The notes beneath the pieces were generated by a model, which worked only from the letters and a program-made list of their open reading frames with translations, did no database searches and was not told where the DNA came from. Below, piece by piece: positions 34,767 through 43,421 of a stretch of DNA of 64,000 nt (position 1 is its first letter; each line of letters starts with the position of its first letter). Made by a program: the position numbers and the translations under genes. The stretch lies in assembly GCA_965221855.1 (NCBI GenBank), contig CBDCSV010000007.1, forward strand, positions 434,001-498,000, in the 5' to 3' direction. This DNA comes from JAJDXO01 sp965221855. Lineage in GTDB: Bacteria; Pseudomonadota; Alphaproteobacteria; Rhodospirillales; UBA2165.

Positions 34767-36302
34767 ATGAAGCAAGCCGTGAAGTCCCGATCGACCCGGA
34801 TGGCCATCGCGGCCGTTGCCGTCATGTTCGCCGGCGCCGGCGGATTGACGGCTTGCGCCAGCGGCGGCACCGAGGTCGCCCGGGTCTTCGGCGGATTCAC
34901 CAACGCATTTACCGCCGACGAGAAATCGGCCGAGAGCGTCGAGACCTTCCGCCAACTCTTCGATCAGTACGCCAAACCGGATTCCTCGCGTAACCAGCAG
35001 TTGCGCCATTTCCGCGATGCCTATCTGCGGGTCCGTCAGGAGTATGTGCAGTCCATCGACGATGCCGTGCTGATCAAGGCCGCCGTGGACGGGGTCAAGA
35101 AGCTCGACGGCGAGCCCGGGACATTCACCGCGGCCCAAGTCACCGAAGCCGCCCTCGACGGCATGCTGACCAATCTGGATCCCCATTCCTCGTATCTGAA
35201 CCCCGACGAATTCCGCGAGAGCCAGGTGCATACCCGCGGCGAGTTCGGCGGTCTGGGCATCGAGGTCAATATGGAGGACGGGTTCGTCAAGGTGATCGCC
35301 CCCATCGAGGATACGCCGGCGAGCCGCGCGGGCATCAAATCCGGCGATCTGATCACCCATGTCGACGGCGCCGGGATCAAGGGGATGTCATTGATCGAGG
35401 CCGTCCGCCTGTTGCGGGGCAAGCCCAGGACGGATGTGCGGCTGACCATCCGGCGGGCGGGCGCCGGGGAATTCGACGTCACGGTAACCCGGGCAATCAT
35501 CCGGGTACGGCCGGTCAAGTGGAGCATCGAGGGCGATGTCGGGGTCATCCGCATCGCCAGCTTCAGTCAGCGGGCCAATGACGAATTGCGCCGCGCCGTC
35601 AGTGCGATACGCCGCGAACTCGGCGGCAAGCTGAAGGGCTTCGTTGTGGACCTCCGAAACAATCCCGGCGGCCTGTTGGATCAGTCGGTGGCGGTGACGG
35701 ATTCCTTTCTCGACCGGGGCGATATCGTTTCGGTCCGGGACCGGGACGGCAACGGCCGAGCCTTCAACGCCGAAACCGGCGATCTCGCCGACGGACGGCC
35801 CATCGTCGTGTTGATCAACCGCTGGTCCGCCTCGGCCTCCGAAATCGTCGCGGGCGCCCTGCAGGACCAAGACCGGGCGACGGTGATCGGCGCGCGCTCC
35901 TTCGGCAAGGGATCGGTTCAGACGATCACGCCGCTGGACTGGGATGGGGCGCTGCGCCTGACCACGGCGCTTTACTATCTGCCGAGCGGGCGCTCGATCC
36001 AGGGAACCGGTGTCGAGCCGGATATCGTCGTCACCGGCGGCGACGCGCCGCCTCATCGGCTGCGCGAGGAAATCCTCGATCGCCTCTTCCCCGGTCAAAA
36101 GAAAGAGGCCGATGTGCCGCACGCGTTTCAGGTCGAGAAGCATCAGCCCAAACCGGCACAGGCGAAAATTCGTTTGGATGACTGCCCCGGCGCCGGTACC
36201 GACGACAAGGACCGGATGTTGGGTTGCGCGGTAACGCTGATCAACGACGGGGGCTCCGAGGCCAAGTTCCTCGCCCGCTTCGGCTCCCGGACCAAACTTT
36301 GA
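34767..36302 (+). CDS. C-terminal processing peptidase (S41 family) lipoprotein
   Basis: 511 residues from ATG 34767. The signal ends in a lipobox (GGLTACASGG), so it is probably lipid-anchored in the periplasm. Order: helical N-terminus, PDZ domain (ASRAGIKSGDLITHVDGAGI), S41 catalytic core. The Ser-Lys dyad is visible as NRWSASASEIVAGAL and SFGKGSVQTITPL. It is CtpA-like in length and domain order and processes or degrades periplasmic proteins, possibly affecting peptidoglycan hydrolases. The 213-bp region upstream contains two direct copies of tatatttccgg (34641-34651 and 34690-34700). The selenoprotein gene starts 23 bp downstream. Confidence 0.93.
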   Translation: MKQAVKSRSTRMAIAAVAVMFAGAGGLTACASGGTEVARVFGGFTNAFTADEKSAESVETFRQLFDQYAKPDSSRNQQLRHFRDAYLRVRQEYVQSIDDAVLIKAAVDGVKKLDGEPGTFTAAQVTEAALDGMLTNLDPHSSYLNPDEFRESQVHTRGEFGGLGIEVNMEDGFVKVIAPIEDTPASRAGIKSGDLITHVDGAGIKGMSLIEAVRLLRGKPRTDVRLTIRRAGAGEFDVTVTRAIIRVRPVKWSIEGDVGVIRIASFSQRANDELRRAVSAIRRELGGKLKGFVVDLRNNPGGLLDQSVAVTDSFLDRGDIVSVRDRDGNGRAFNAETGDLADGRPIVVLINRWSASASEIVAGALQDQDRATVIGARSFGKGSVQTITPLDWDGALRLTTALYYLPSGRSIQGTGVEPDIVVTGGDAPPHRLREEILDRLFPGQKKEADVPHAFQVEKHQPKPAQAKIRLDDCPGAGTDDKDRMLGCAVTLINDGGSEAKFLARFGSRTKL

Positions 36303-36325
36303 TTCGGACCACGAAGGGGGGAGAG

Positions 36326-37435
36326 ATGGCCGGTAACCCGTACCCGGATAGCCCGTATGAAATTCGGGGCGATCTATCGAGCGCGCATGAGGCCGCGCTC
36401 GCCGGCATCGCCCGTCCCGGGACTTGGCTCACCGGCGAGCAGCGGGTGTGGATTGCCGAAGAAGTCCGCAATGCCCGGAATTGCGCCGCCTGCGCCGAAC
36501 TCAAGGAAGCGCTGTCACCCGACCACCTGTCCCTGGAACACACGTCACTGGGCAACCTCACTCCGGCGCAGGTGGAGATCGTTCACCGGGTGGTCACCGA
36601 TCCCGGCCGGCTCAGCGAGGGGTGGTGCCGGGGACATATCGATGACGGCATGCACGAGGGCGAATTCGTCGAGATGATCGGCGTCATCGCCATGACCATG
36701 ATCATGGACACCTTCGCATTCGGCCTGGGTCTTCCGGTGGCTGTCCTGCCCGAGCCCGCCGCCGGTGAACCCTCGCGCTATTTGCCGCCGGGCGCCCGGC
36801 GCGAGGCGGCGTGGCTCCCCATCGTCGAGCCGGGCGACGAAGTGCCGGAGGACGGTCCCCTGTATCCCACGCCGACGGCCGGCTACATCCAGCGGGCTCT
36901 CAGCATGGTTCCCCAATCGAAGCGCGACTATTGGAATCTTGCCGGCGCCCATTATCTGGAGGGCGGGCAGGTCTATGATTTCGGCAGCAGCGTGCGTGCG
37001 ATCAGCCGGCCTCAGATCGAGATCATCGCGGCGCGGATATCGGCGCTTCATCAGTGCCTCTACTGAACGACGGCGCATGCCTACATGCTCCGTGAGAGCA
37101 GCAACGCCGCCGACAACGAAATCGACCTCCACGATATTACGGAGGGATACCGGCATGACACCGACATCGAGCACGCCGAATTGCTGATGGGCTTCGCGGA
37201 GGCGGTCGCGCGGCGGGACGAGAACGGGACATCGGCTCACCGGCAAGAGATGCTCGAACTGATGGGCGAGCCCGCAACGGTGGACGCGGCGGCCATTGCC
37301 GCGGCATTCCATGGCTTTGTACGGCTCGCCGACGCGATCGGGATTCCCTACGAGGGGGCCGCGGGCGGCACCGACTCGACCGAGTTGCGGGATGAAATCG
37401 GGATCAGCGACTTCTATCGCGCCCAGAATGCCTGA
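36326..37435 (+). CDS. Probable AhpD/carboxymuconolactone-decarboxylase-like selenoprotein (UGA = Sec)
   Basis: One frame of 370 codons crossed by a single TGA at 37064-37066. ATG 36326 follows a purine-rich GGGGGAG site. The first part has a CMD-like module with CxxC (RNCAACAE, C53/C56). The second reads IIAARISALHQCLY-U-TTAHAYMLRESS: C244-x-x-U247-x-x-x-H matches the CxxCxxxH active site of AhpD/CMD peroxidases, with the resolving or attacking Cys replaced by UGA. The frame continues in phase with family-like sequence (LMGFAEAVARRDE, FVRLADAIGIPYE) to TGA 37433-37435. selA and selB lie 7.4 kb downstream and a hairpin follows the UGA. It is predicted to act as a thiol/selenol peroxidase or reductase. 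It could be missed as two short ORFs. Confidence 0.82.
37071..37109 (+). promoter_or_regulatory. Candidate bacterial SECIS hairpin in the AhpD-like gene
   Basis: It begins 4 nt after the UGA (37064-37066). The outer stem CGGCG (37071-37075) pairs with CGCCG (37105-37109). The apical stem TGCTC (37086-37090) / GAGCA (37096-37100) encloses the loop CGTGA. The GU in the apical loop and the distance from the UGA fit bacterial SECIS elements recognised by SelB. The apex CCGTGAG also occurs in the second selenoprotein hairpin. Confidence 0.65.
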
Positions 37436-37441
37436 CAGCCG

Positions 37442-38410
37442 TTAACCGGCCCACGTAGCGCCCCTTTGCGGCCGATTATCTCCCTTGGCGGCGCCGGGGG
37501 GATAGGCGTCGGAGAGCCGCCGGTACTGCTCGGCCGTCAGTTCGAGGCCGCAGGCCCCGGCGTTCTCGATGAGATGCTCCCTGCGGCGCGATCCCGGGAT
37601 CGGCACCACATGGACCGGGTTGTCCATGAGCCATTTGAGGGCGGTCTGACCGGGCGTTCCGCCGATCTCGCCGGCCACCTCCCGGAGGGTCCGCAGCAAT
37701 TCCAGATTGTGGCCGATGTTCTCGTCTTGAAAGCGGGGCATGTTTCGCCGGTAACGGTCGGTTTCGGGAAAGTCCTCCTTGCTGGTGATCTCGCCCGATA
37801 GAAGGGCGAAGGCCAGCGGCCCATAGGCGACGAAGGTGATACCCAGTTCCGCGCAAAGGGGCAGGAATTCGTCTTCGACCCTGCGGGTGAAGAGGGAGTA
37901 CTCCATCTGCAACGCGGATACGGGATGGACGGCGTGGGCGCGGCGGATTTCGTCCACGGTCGGATTGGAGATTCCCAGGCTCCGAACCTTGCCCGCGTCG
38001 ACCAGTTCCTTCATGGCGCCCCAGGTCTCTTCCACCGGGACGTTCGGGTCGACGCGATGCTGGTAGTAGAGGTCGATACGGTCGGTTCGAAGCCGGCCAA
38101 GGCTGAGATCGCAGGCCGCCCTCAGATATTCGGGCGTTCCGCAGATGACTGTCTTTCCGCCGACGTAGCGCATGCCGAACTTGCTGGCGATGAACGCCCG
38201 GTCCCGGCGTCCCTTGAGCGCGGCGGCCAGGAATTCCTCGCTTTTGCCGTCGCCATACGACTCGGCGGAATCGAAATGAGTGACGCCCCGCGAGAGCGCT
38301 TCATCGACGGTCGCGAAGAGCCCGGGATCGGAGGAATCCGTCAACCGGTTGCAGCCGATGCCGAACGGCGGAATTTCGATGCCTGAGTTGCCAAGTTGCC
38401 GCGTTTCCAT
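37442..38410 (-). CDS. Aldo/keto reductase
   Basis: 322 residues, complete. AKR signatures: METRQLGNSGIEIPPFGIGC, FDSAESYGDGKSEEFLAAAL (catalytic Asp and Tyr), FIASKFG (Lys), LYYQHRVDPNVPVEETW (His), and the C-terminal NADPH-binding block PIPGSRRREHLIENAGA. This is a cytoplasmic NADPH-dependent carbonyl reductase of the AKR11-13-like group with unknown substrate. Its stop is 6 bp from the selenoprotein stop (convergent). Confidence 0.9.
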   Translation of the reverse strand: METRQLGNSGIEIPPFGIGCNRLTDSSDPGLFATVDEALSRGVTHFDSAESYGDGKSEEFLAAALKGRRDRAFIASKFGMRYVGGKTVICGTPEYLRAACDLSLGRLRTDRIDLYYQHRVDPNVPVEETWGAMKELVDAGKVRSLGISNPTVDEIRRAHAVHPVSALQMEYSLFTRRVEDEFLPLCAELGITFVAYGPLAFALLSGEITSKEDFPETDRYRRNMPRFQDENIGHNLELLRTLREVAGEIGGTPGQTALKWLMDNPVHVVPIPGSRRREHLIENAGACGLELTAEQYRRLSDAYPPGAAKGDNRPQRGATWAG

Positions 38411-38565
38411 GGATTCCCCTTAATTGTTGCGTGCAGGTTGTGCGGTTGCCGATGAACCCTATAGGATCGGGACGCGGCATGGAAAGCACTCCGGGCAAGC
38501 CGGATGAGTGACGGCGGCGGCGGAGACCGCGAAGCAAGGATAAGCGGGGCCGGGGAGGCGGGGCG

Positions 38566-39606
38566 ATGAAATTCGGACTATTCGATCACGTGGACGTCAA
38601 CAATCGTCCGCTGGCCCAGGAGTTCGACGAGCGGCTCGAGTTCGTTTCCGCCGCCGATGAAGCCGGTTTCTACTGCTATCACGTTGCCGAGCATCACGCG
38701 ACGCCGCTGAACATGGTGCCCGTGCCCGGCGTCTATCTGGGCGCGATAGCCCGGGCGACCAAAAACATCCGGCTCGGTCCGCTGTGCTACCTTCTGCCGC
38801 TCTATACGCCCCTTCGCCTGATCGAAGAGATCTGCATTCTCGATCACCTCAGCCACGGGCGGCTCGATGTCGGCGTAGGGCGCGGCGTGTCGCCCTTCGA
38901 GCTCAAATATCACGATGTGGATCCGGACACGTCGCGGCCCATCTTCCGGGAGTGCCTCGAAGCGGTGGTTTACGGGCTGTCCCATGACGTGCTCGATTAT
39001 CAGGGCGACAACTATTCGTACGCCGACGTGCCCATGGAGCTGAGGCCCCTGCAGGAATGCCACCCGCCGATCTGGTATCCGACCAACAACGTCGAAGGCG
39101 GGCAATTCGGCGGCGAGAACGGCTATCACTTCGTGACCTTGGGCGGCGTCGATTTCGCCCGGCCCGGGGTCGAATCGTTCAAGGAGGCGCTGGCGAAGCG
39201 CGGCCGGCCGGGTGACGGCGGTGACGGCGGTTTCAAGGAGGGCGCGGCGGTCGGCATCATGCGGCATCTGGTGATCGCCGGGACCGAGGACGAAGCGCTG
39301 AAGCGGGCCGAGCCCGCCTACCGGGCTTGGGAGGCGAGCCTGACGAAGCTCTGGCGGGTCAACAAGGTGCCGGGTCCGAACATCGCCCAGTTCATTCCGC
39401 CGACGCTCGCCGAGGCGCAACAGCGGGGGTCGGTGGTCGTCGGTACGGCGGAGACGGTCAAGGAGACCCTCGCCGCACATGCCGAAGCGCTCGGCCTCAA
39501 CTACATGATCCTCGGTTTCTACTTCGGCGATATCGCCCACGGACATGCCCTGGAGTCCATGCAGCGGTTTGCATCCGACGTCATGCCGGCATTGGAAGCG
39601 ATGTAG
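38566..39606 (+). CDS. LLM-class flavin-dependent oxidoreductase
   Basis: 346 residues. Luciferase-like barrel: MKFGLFDHVDV, FYCYHVAEHHATPLNMVP, NIRLGPLCYLLPLYTPLRL and LSHGRLDVGVGRGVSPFEL. The C-terminal VVGTAETVKETL binds the flavin phosphate region in this family. It is distinct in sequence from the paralogue at 22545. Substrate unknown. It is transcribed alone, 103 bp before the sat start. Confidence 0.87.
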   Translation: MKFGLFDHVDVNNRPLAQEFDERLEFVSAADEAGFYCYHVAEHHATPLNMVPVPGVYLGAIARATKNIRLGPLCYLLPLYTPLRLIEEICILDHLSHGRLDVGVGRGVSPFELKYHDVDPDTSRPIFRECLEAVVYGLSHDVLDYQGDNYSYADVPMELRPLQECHPPIWYPTNNVEGGQFGGENGYHFVTLGGVDFARPGVESFKEALAKRGRPGDGGDGGFKEGAAVGIMRHLVIAGTEDEALKRAEPAYRAWEASLTKLWRVNKVPGPNIAQFIPPTLAEAQQRGSVVVGTAETVKETLAAHAEALGLNYMILGFYFGDIAHGHALESMQRFASDVMPALEAM

Positions 39607-39709
39607 GCGGCTTGTCTTCCGGTAGTGCTTGACGTTGCCGCGCCGCCGGACAATAAGAGCGCCGAATTCGACCTTCACCGTCTCCCCGCTAGCCGAACCC
39701 GGAGCCACA

Positions 39710-40915
39710 ATGCCGCACCTGATTTCTCCCCATGGTGGAGACGGCCTACGCCCATTGCTGATCGCGGAGTCCGAGCGCGAGGCGCGCCGGGCCGCCGCCG
39801 CAAGCCTCGTCCAGGTTCCCATGTCCAGCCGCGAGACATCCGACCTCATTCTGATGGGCATGGGGGCCTATACGCCGCTGAGGGGTTTCATGGGGGAGGC
39901 CGACTGGCGAGGCGTCGCCGGGGACATGAAAATGGCCGATGGAACGTTCTGGCCCATTCCCATCACCCTGTCGGCGGCCCGGGACCTGGCGGAGACCATC
40001 GGCGACGGGGATGAGGTTGCACTGGTTGACGGCGAGACCGGCGCCGTCATGGGCACCATGGCGGTGTCGGAGCGGTACGAACCGGATCACGCATTCGAGA
40101 ATGCAAACGTCTTCAGGACCGAGGACCCGGCCCATCCCGGGGTAGAAAAGGTTATCGGCCAGCCGCCGGTAAATCTCGGCGGGACGGTGACCGTCTTCGA
40201 CGAGGGGCCGTTCCGGGTGAAGTATCCCGGCCTCTGCGTCTATCCTCGTGAAAGCCGGGCGTTGTTCGAGGAACTCGGTTGGTCGAGGATCGCGGCATTT
40301 CAAACTCGTAACCCCATGCACCGTAGTCACGAACACCTGGTGAAAATCGCCATCGAGGTGACCGACGGCGTCTTCATCCATCAGGTGCTGGGAAGGCTCA
40401 AACCGGGGGACATCCCGGCGGAGACCCGCGTGCAGGCCATCGACGCCATGATTTCGAACTACTTCCGGGAGGGCACGGCCATTCAGGCCGGCGTCCCCCT
40501 GGAGATGCGCTATGCGGGACCCCGCGAAGCGCTGCTGCACGCCGTGGTCCGGCAGAACTACGGTTGCTCGCATTTGATCGTCGGGCGGGACCATGCGGGC
40601 GTCGGAAGCTATTACGGGCCGTTCGACGCCCAGAACATCTTCGACACCCTATGGAAAGGCGCGATCGAAATTCATCCCCTCAAGATCGACATCACGTTTT
40701 ACTGCAGGGCCTGCGGCGGTATGGCGACGGCGCGTTCCTGCCCGCACGGCGACGAACACAAGGTCCAGATCTCGGGGACCCGCCAGCGGGAGATGCTGGC
40801 CGGCGGCGAGGAAATCCCGCCGGAGTTCAGCCGGCCGGAAGTGGTGGCTATACTGCGCGAGTTTTACGCCGATCAAAATTGGGCGGGGGGGGGACCGGTT
40901 CCGTGGCGAAACTGA
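39710..40915 (+). CDS. sat: Sulfate adenylyltransferase (ATP sulfurylase)
   Basis: 401 residues from ATG 39710 (GGAG 9 bp upstream). This is the homo-oligomeric Sat type, not CysDN. Signatures: LMGMGAYTPLRGFM, AAFQTRNPMHRSHEHLVK (ATP-binding QxRNPxHxxH), LGRLKPGDIPAETRVQA, LIVGRDHAGVGSYYGPFDAQ, and a zinc-site CRACGGMATARSCPHG. It forms APS from sulfate and ATP, or ATP from APS and PPi in dissimilatory direction. The following TPP-enzyme gene overlaps its end by 13 bp, an unexpected operon partner. The siroheme operon at 25.9-28 kb could serve the same sulfur pathway. Confidence 0.94.
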   Translation: MPHLISPHGGDGLRPLLIAESEREARRAAAASLVQVPMSSRETSDLILMGMGAYTPLRGFMGEADWRGVAGDMKMADGTFWPIPITLSAARDLAETIGDGDEVALVDGETGAVMGTMAVSERYEPDHAFENANVFRTEDPAHPGVEKVIGQPPVNLGGTVTVFDEGPFRVKYPGLCVYPRESRALFEELGWSRIAAFQTRNPMHRSHEHLVKIAIEVTDGVFIHQVLGRLKPGDIPAETRVQAIDAMISNYFREGTAIQAGVPLEMRYAGPREALLHAVVRQNYGCSHLIVGRDHAGVGSYYGPFDAQNIFDTLWKGAIEIHPLKIDITFYCRACGGMATARSCPHGDEHKVQISGTRQREMLAGGEEIPPEFSRPEVVAILREFYADQNWAGGGPVPWRN

Positions 40916-42537
40916 CCGGCGCGGCGGCGCTGACAAAATCCATCCTTGGCCACGGTGTCGATACTATCTTCGGCCTGCCCGGCGCCCAACTCGACCCGCT
41001 GTTCGACAGCTTTCACGGCGAGCAGGATAGGCTGAGGATTGTCCATACCCGGCACGAGCAGGGCGCCGCCTATATGGCGTTCGGCTATGCCCAGTCGACC
41101 GGACGGGAAGGGGTGTGCGCCGTTGTTCCCGGGCCGGGCGTGTTGAACGCCGGCGCCGCCCTGCTCACGGGATACAGTCTCGGCGCCAAGATGCTGTGCA
41201 TCGGCGGGCAGATTCCGAGCGGCGCCATCGACAAGAGCATCGGCCTTCTCCACGAAATGATGGATCAGAAGGGGACCATGTCGGCGATGACCAAGTGGCA
41301 GGCGCGGGCCGATAGCCCGGGGCAAGCGCCGGCGCTTGTCGCCGAAGCGTTCCGGCAGATGAATACCGGACGCAACCGGCCGGTATTCCTCGAAATGGCG
41401 CCTGATGTGATGCGCCAGGAGGCCGAGGTTGAAATTTCCGTGCGGCCCGGCGGCTACGCGCAAATGGAGCCGGACCCCGACCTGATCGAGCAGGCCGCCG
41501 CCTTGCTGGGCAATGCGGAGAACCCGGCGATATTCGTCGGCGGCGGCATCTTCGGCGCCGAGGCCGAGCTACTGGAGCTGGCCGAGGCCTTGCAGGCGCC
41601 CGTGTTCATGAGCCCCCAAGGGCTGGGTGCCGTGGATGCCCGGCACTACCTGGCGCAAAACACCATCGCCGCGTCCCATGTCTGGCCCCAGGTCGACGTC
41701 GCCTTGGCCGTGGGCACCAAGATGCTGCTGCCCATCACCCAGTGGGGTTGGGATGACGAGGTCAAGCTGATCCGGGTGGACCCCGACCCCGAGCAATCCG
41801 TCGGGCGCTGGAAACCCGACGTCCACCTGGTGGCGCACGGCCAGCCGGCCCTCGGCGCCATGGCCGACCGCCTTTCCCGGCACAACCGCTCGCGGGAGTC
41901 ACACAAGGACGAGTATGTCGACTTGCAGCAGGCCGCGCGCAAGGAGTTGGCCGAAACGCTGCCGGGGCAGGTTGCCTACGGCGATGCGATCCGCAGCCGC
42001 CTGCCCGAAGACGGCATCATCTGTTTCGGGGTCACCCAGATGGGATTCTACAGTTGGTGGGGCTTTCCCACCTATGGGCCGCGCACCAACATCCAGCCGG
42101 GCGTCCAGGGAACCCTTGGCTACGGGTTCCCGACGGCGCTCGGCGCGCAGGTGGCGCACCCCGGCAAGAAGGTCATCAGCGTGACCGGAGACGGCGGCTT
42201 CATGTTCGCCGCGACCGAGCTGTCGACGGCGGTGCGTCACGGGATCAACACGGTCACGCTGATTTTCAACAACGGCGCCTACGGCAACGTGAAGAAGAAC
42301 CAATCCATGGATTTCGGCGGTCGGTTGATTGCCTGGGATCTGGCCAATCCGGATTTCGTCAAGTTCGCCGAATCCTTCGGCGCGATGGGCCTCCGGGCCG
42401 AAAGTCCGGACGACCTCGCCTCGAAGCTGGACGAAGCGTTTGCCGCCGATGCGCCCGTCCTGATCGACGTGCCCTTCGATGAGCTGCCCGACTGGCGGCC
42501 GCTGGAGCGGCGTTACCGGATGCGCGGCGGCGACTGA
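40903..42537 (+). CDS. Thiamine-diphosphate-dependent enzyme, acetolactate-synthase-like
   Basis: 544 residues from GTG 40903, overlapping the end of sat. Three ThDP-enzyme domains: N-terminal PYR domain (FGLPGAQLDPLFDSF, RHEQGAAYMAFGYAQSTGR with the catalytic Glu, VPGPGVLNAGAAL), a central domain (IFVGGGIFGAEAELLEL) and a C-terminal PP domain with the cofactor motif GDGGFMFAATELSTAVRHG...NNGAYGN. It is close to acetolactate synthase, glyoxylate carboligase and sulfoacetaldehyde acetyltransferase. Co-transcription with sat hints at a C2/C3-sulfonate or 2-oxoacid reaction, but this is inference. The FAH-family gene follows after 20 bp. Confidence 0.88.
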   Translation: MAKLTGAAALTKSILGHGVDTIFGLPGAQLDPLFDSFHGEQDRLRIVHTRHEQGAAYMAFGYAQSTGREGVCAVVPGPGVLNAGAALLTGYSLGAKMLCIGGQIPSGAIDKSIGLLHEMMDQKGTMSAMTKWQARADSPGQAPALVAEAFRQMNTGRNRPVFLEMAPDVMRQEAEVEISVRPGGYAQMEPDPDLIEQAAALLGNAENPAIFVGGGIFGAEAELLELAEALQAPVFMSPQGLGAVDARHYLAQNTIAASHVWPQVDVALAVGTKMLLPITQWGWDDEVKLIRVDPDPEQSVGRWKPDVHLVAHGQPALGAMADRLSRHNRSRESHKDEYVDLQQAARKELAETLPGQVAYGDAIRSRLPEDGIICFGVTQMGFYSWWGFPTYGPRTNIQPGVQGTLGYGFPTALGAQVAHPGKKVISVTGDGGFMFAATELSTAVRHGINTVTLIFNNGAYGNVKKNQSMDFGGRLIAWDLANPDFVKFAESFGAMGLRAESPDDLASKLDEAFAADAPVLIDVPFDELPDWRPLERRYRMRGGD

Positions 42538-42557
42538 ACCGAACGACGGAGATACCC

Positions 42558-43412
42558 GTGAGACTCATTTCCTATGAACTGAACGGCGCCGAGGGCGTCG
42601 GTGTCATGGTTGACGACAGCGGTTTCGTGCCCGCCGCGAGCGTCGCCACCCGTTTGCCCGCCACGATGCTGGAGTTGCTGGAACAGGATGGCGCCGTCGA
42701 CGCCTTGAAGGCCGCCGCCGACGGAAAGCCCGCCGAGATGACACTCGCGGACGTGAAGCTGCTGCCCGTGGTCCCCAATCCCAGGGCCATCTGGTGCGTC
42801 GGGGTCAACTACAAGGAGCACCAGGACGAGACCGGGCGGGGCGCCCAGGAAGAGCCGATGATCTTCCTGCGCATCGCCGAGGCCCAGATCGCGCACGGCG
42901 ATCCCATGGTTCGCCCGAGTTTCTCCGATACGCTGGACTGGGAAGGCGAGCTTGCGGTCATCATCGGAAAGCGGGGCCGGGCCATTCCGATGGAAAAGGC
43001 GTTTGACCACATCGCCGGCTATTCCATCTACAACGACGGCACGGTCCGCGAATGGCAGCGGCACACCAGTCAATTCGCGCCGGGCAAGAACTTTCAGGAC
43101 ACCGGCGGGTTTGGTCCGTGGATGGTGACCCCCGACGAGTTCGGCGATCCTTACGCCCATGAACTGACCACCCGGATCAACGGCGAGCAGGTTCAGCACA
43201 CCGGCATCGCCGCCATGGATCACAAGATCGACAAGCTGATCAACTATCTGTCGACGGCGGTGACCTTGAACCCGGGCGACGTCATCGCCACCGGAACGCC
43301 GGGCGGGGTCGGTTCGCGCCGCAACCCGCCCTGGTACATGAAACCGGGCGACGTCTGCACCGTCGAGATCACCGGGATCGGCGTACTCGAAAACCCGGTG
43401 ATCGACGGCTGA
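42558..43412 (+). CDS. Fumarylacetoacetate hydrolase family protein
   Basis: 284 residues from GTG 42558. FAH-fold signatures: IWCVGVNYKEHQDE, EEPMIFLRIAEAQI, LDWEGELAVIIGKRGR, GYSIYNDGTVREWQRHTSQF, GPWMVTPDE, and PGDVIATGTPGGVG. The acidic metal site (E, E, D of the central strands) is present. Family members hydrolyse or decarboxylate 2-oxoacids and beta-diketones (for example 2-oxo-hept-3-ene-dioate, acylpyruvates, oxaloacetate). Third gene of the sat operon; convergent with the GrdB-like gene. Confidence 0.9.
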   Translation: MRLISYELNGAEGVGVMVDDSGFVPAASVATRLPATMLELLEQDGAVDALKAAADGKPAEMTLADVKLLPVVPNPRAIWCVGVNYKEHQDETGRGAQEEPMIFLRIAEAQIAHGDPMVRPSFSDTLDWEGELAVIIGKRGRAIPMEKAFDHIAGYSIYNDGTVREWQRHTSQFAPGKNFQDTGGFGPWMVTPDEFGDPYAHELTTRINGEQVQHTGIAAMDHKIDKLINYLSTAVTLNPGDVIATGTPGGVGSRRNPPWYMKPGDVCTVEITGIGVLENPVIDG

Positions 43413-43421
43413 CGCTCAGGG

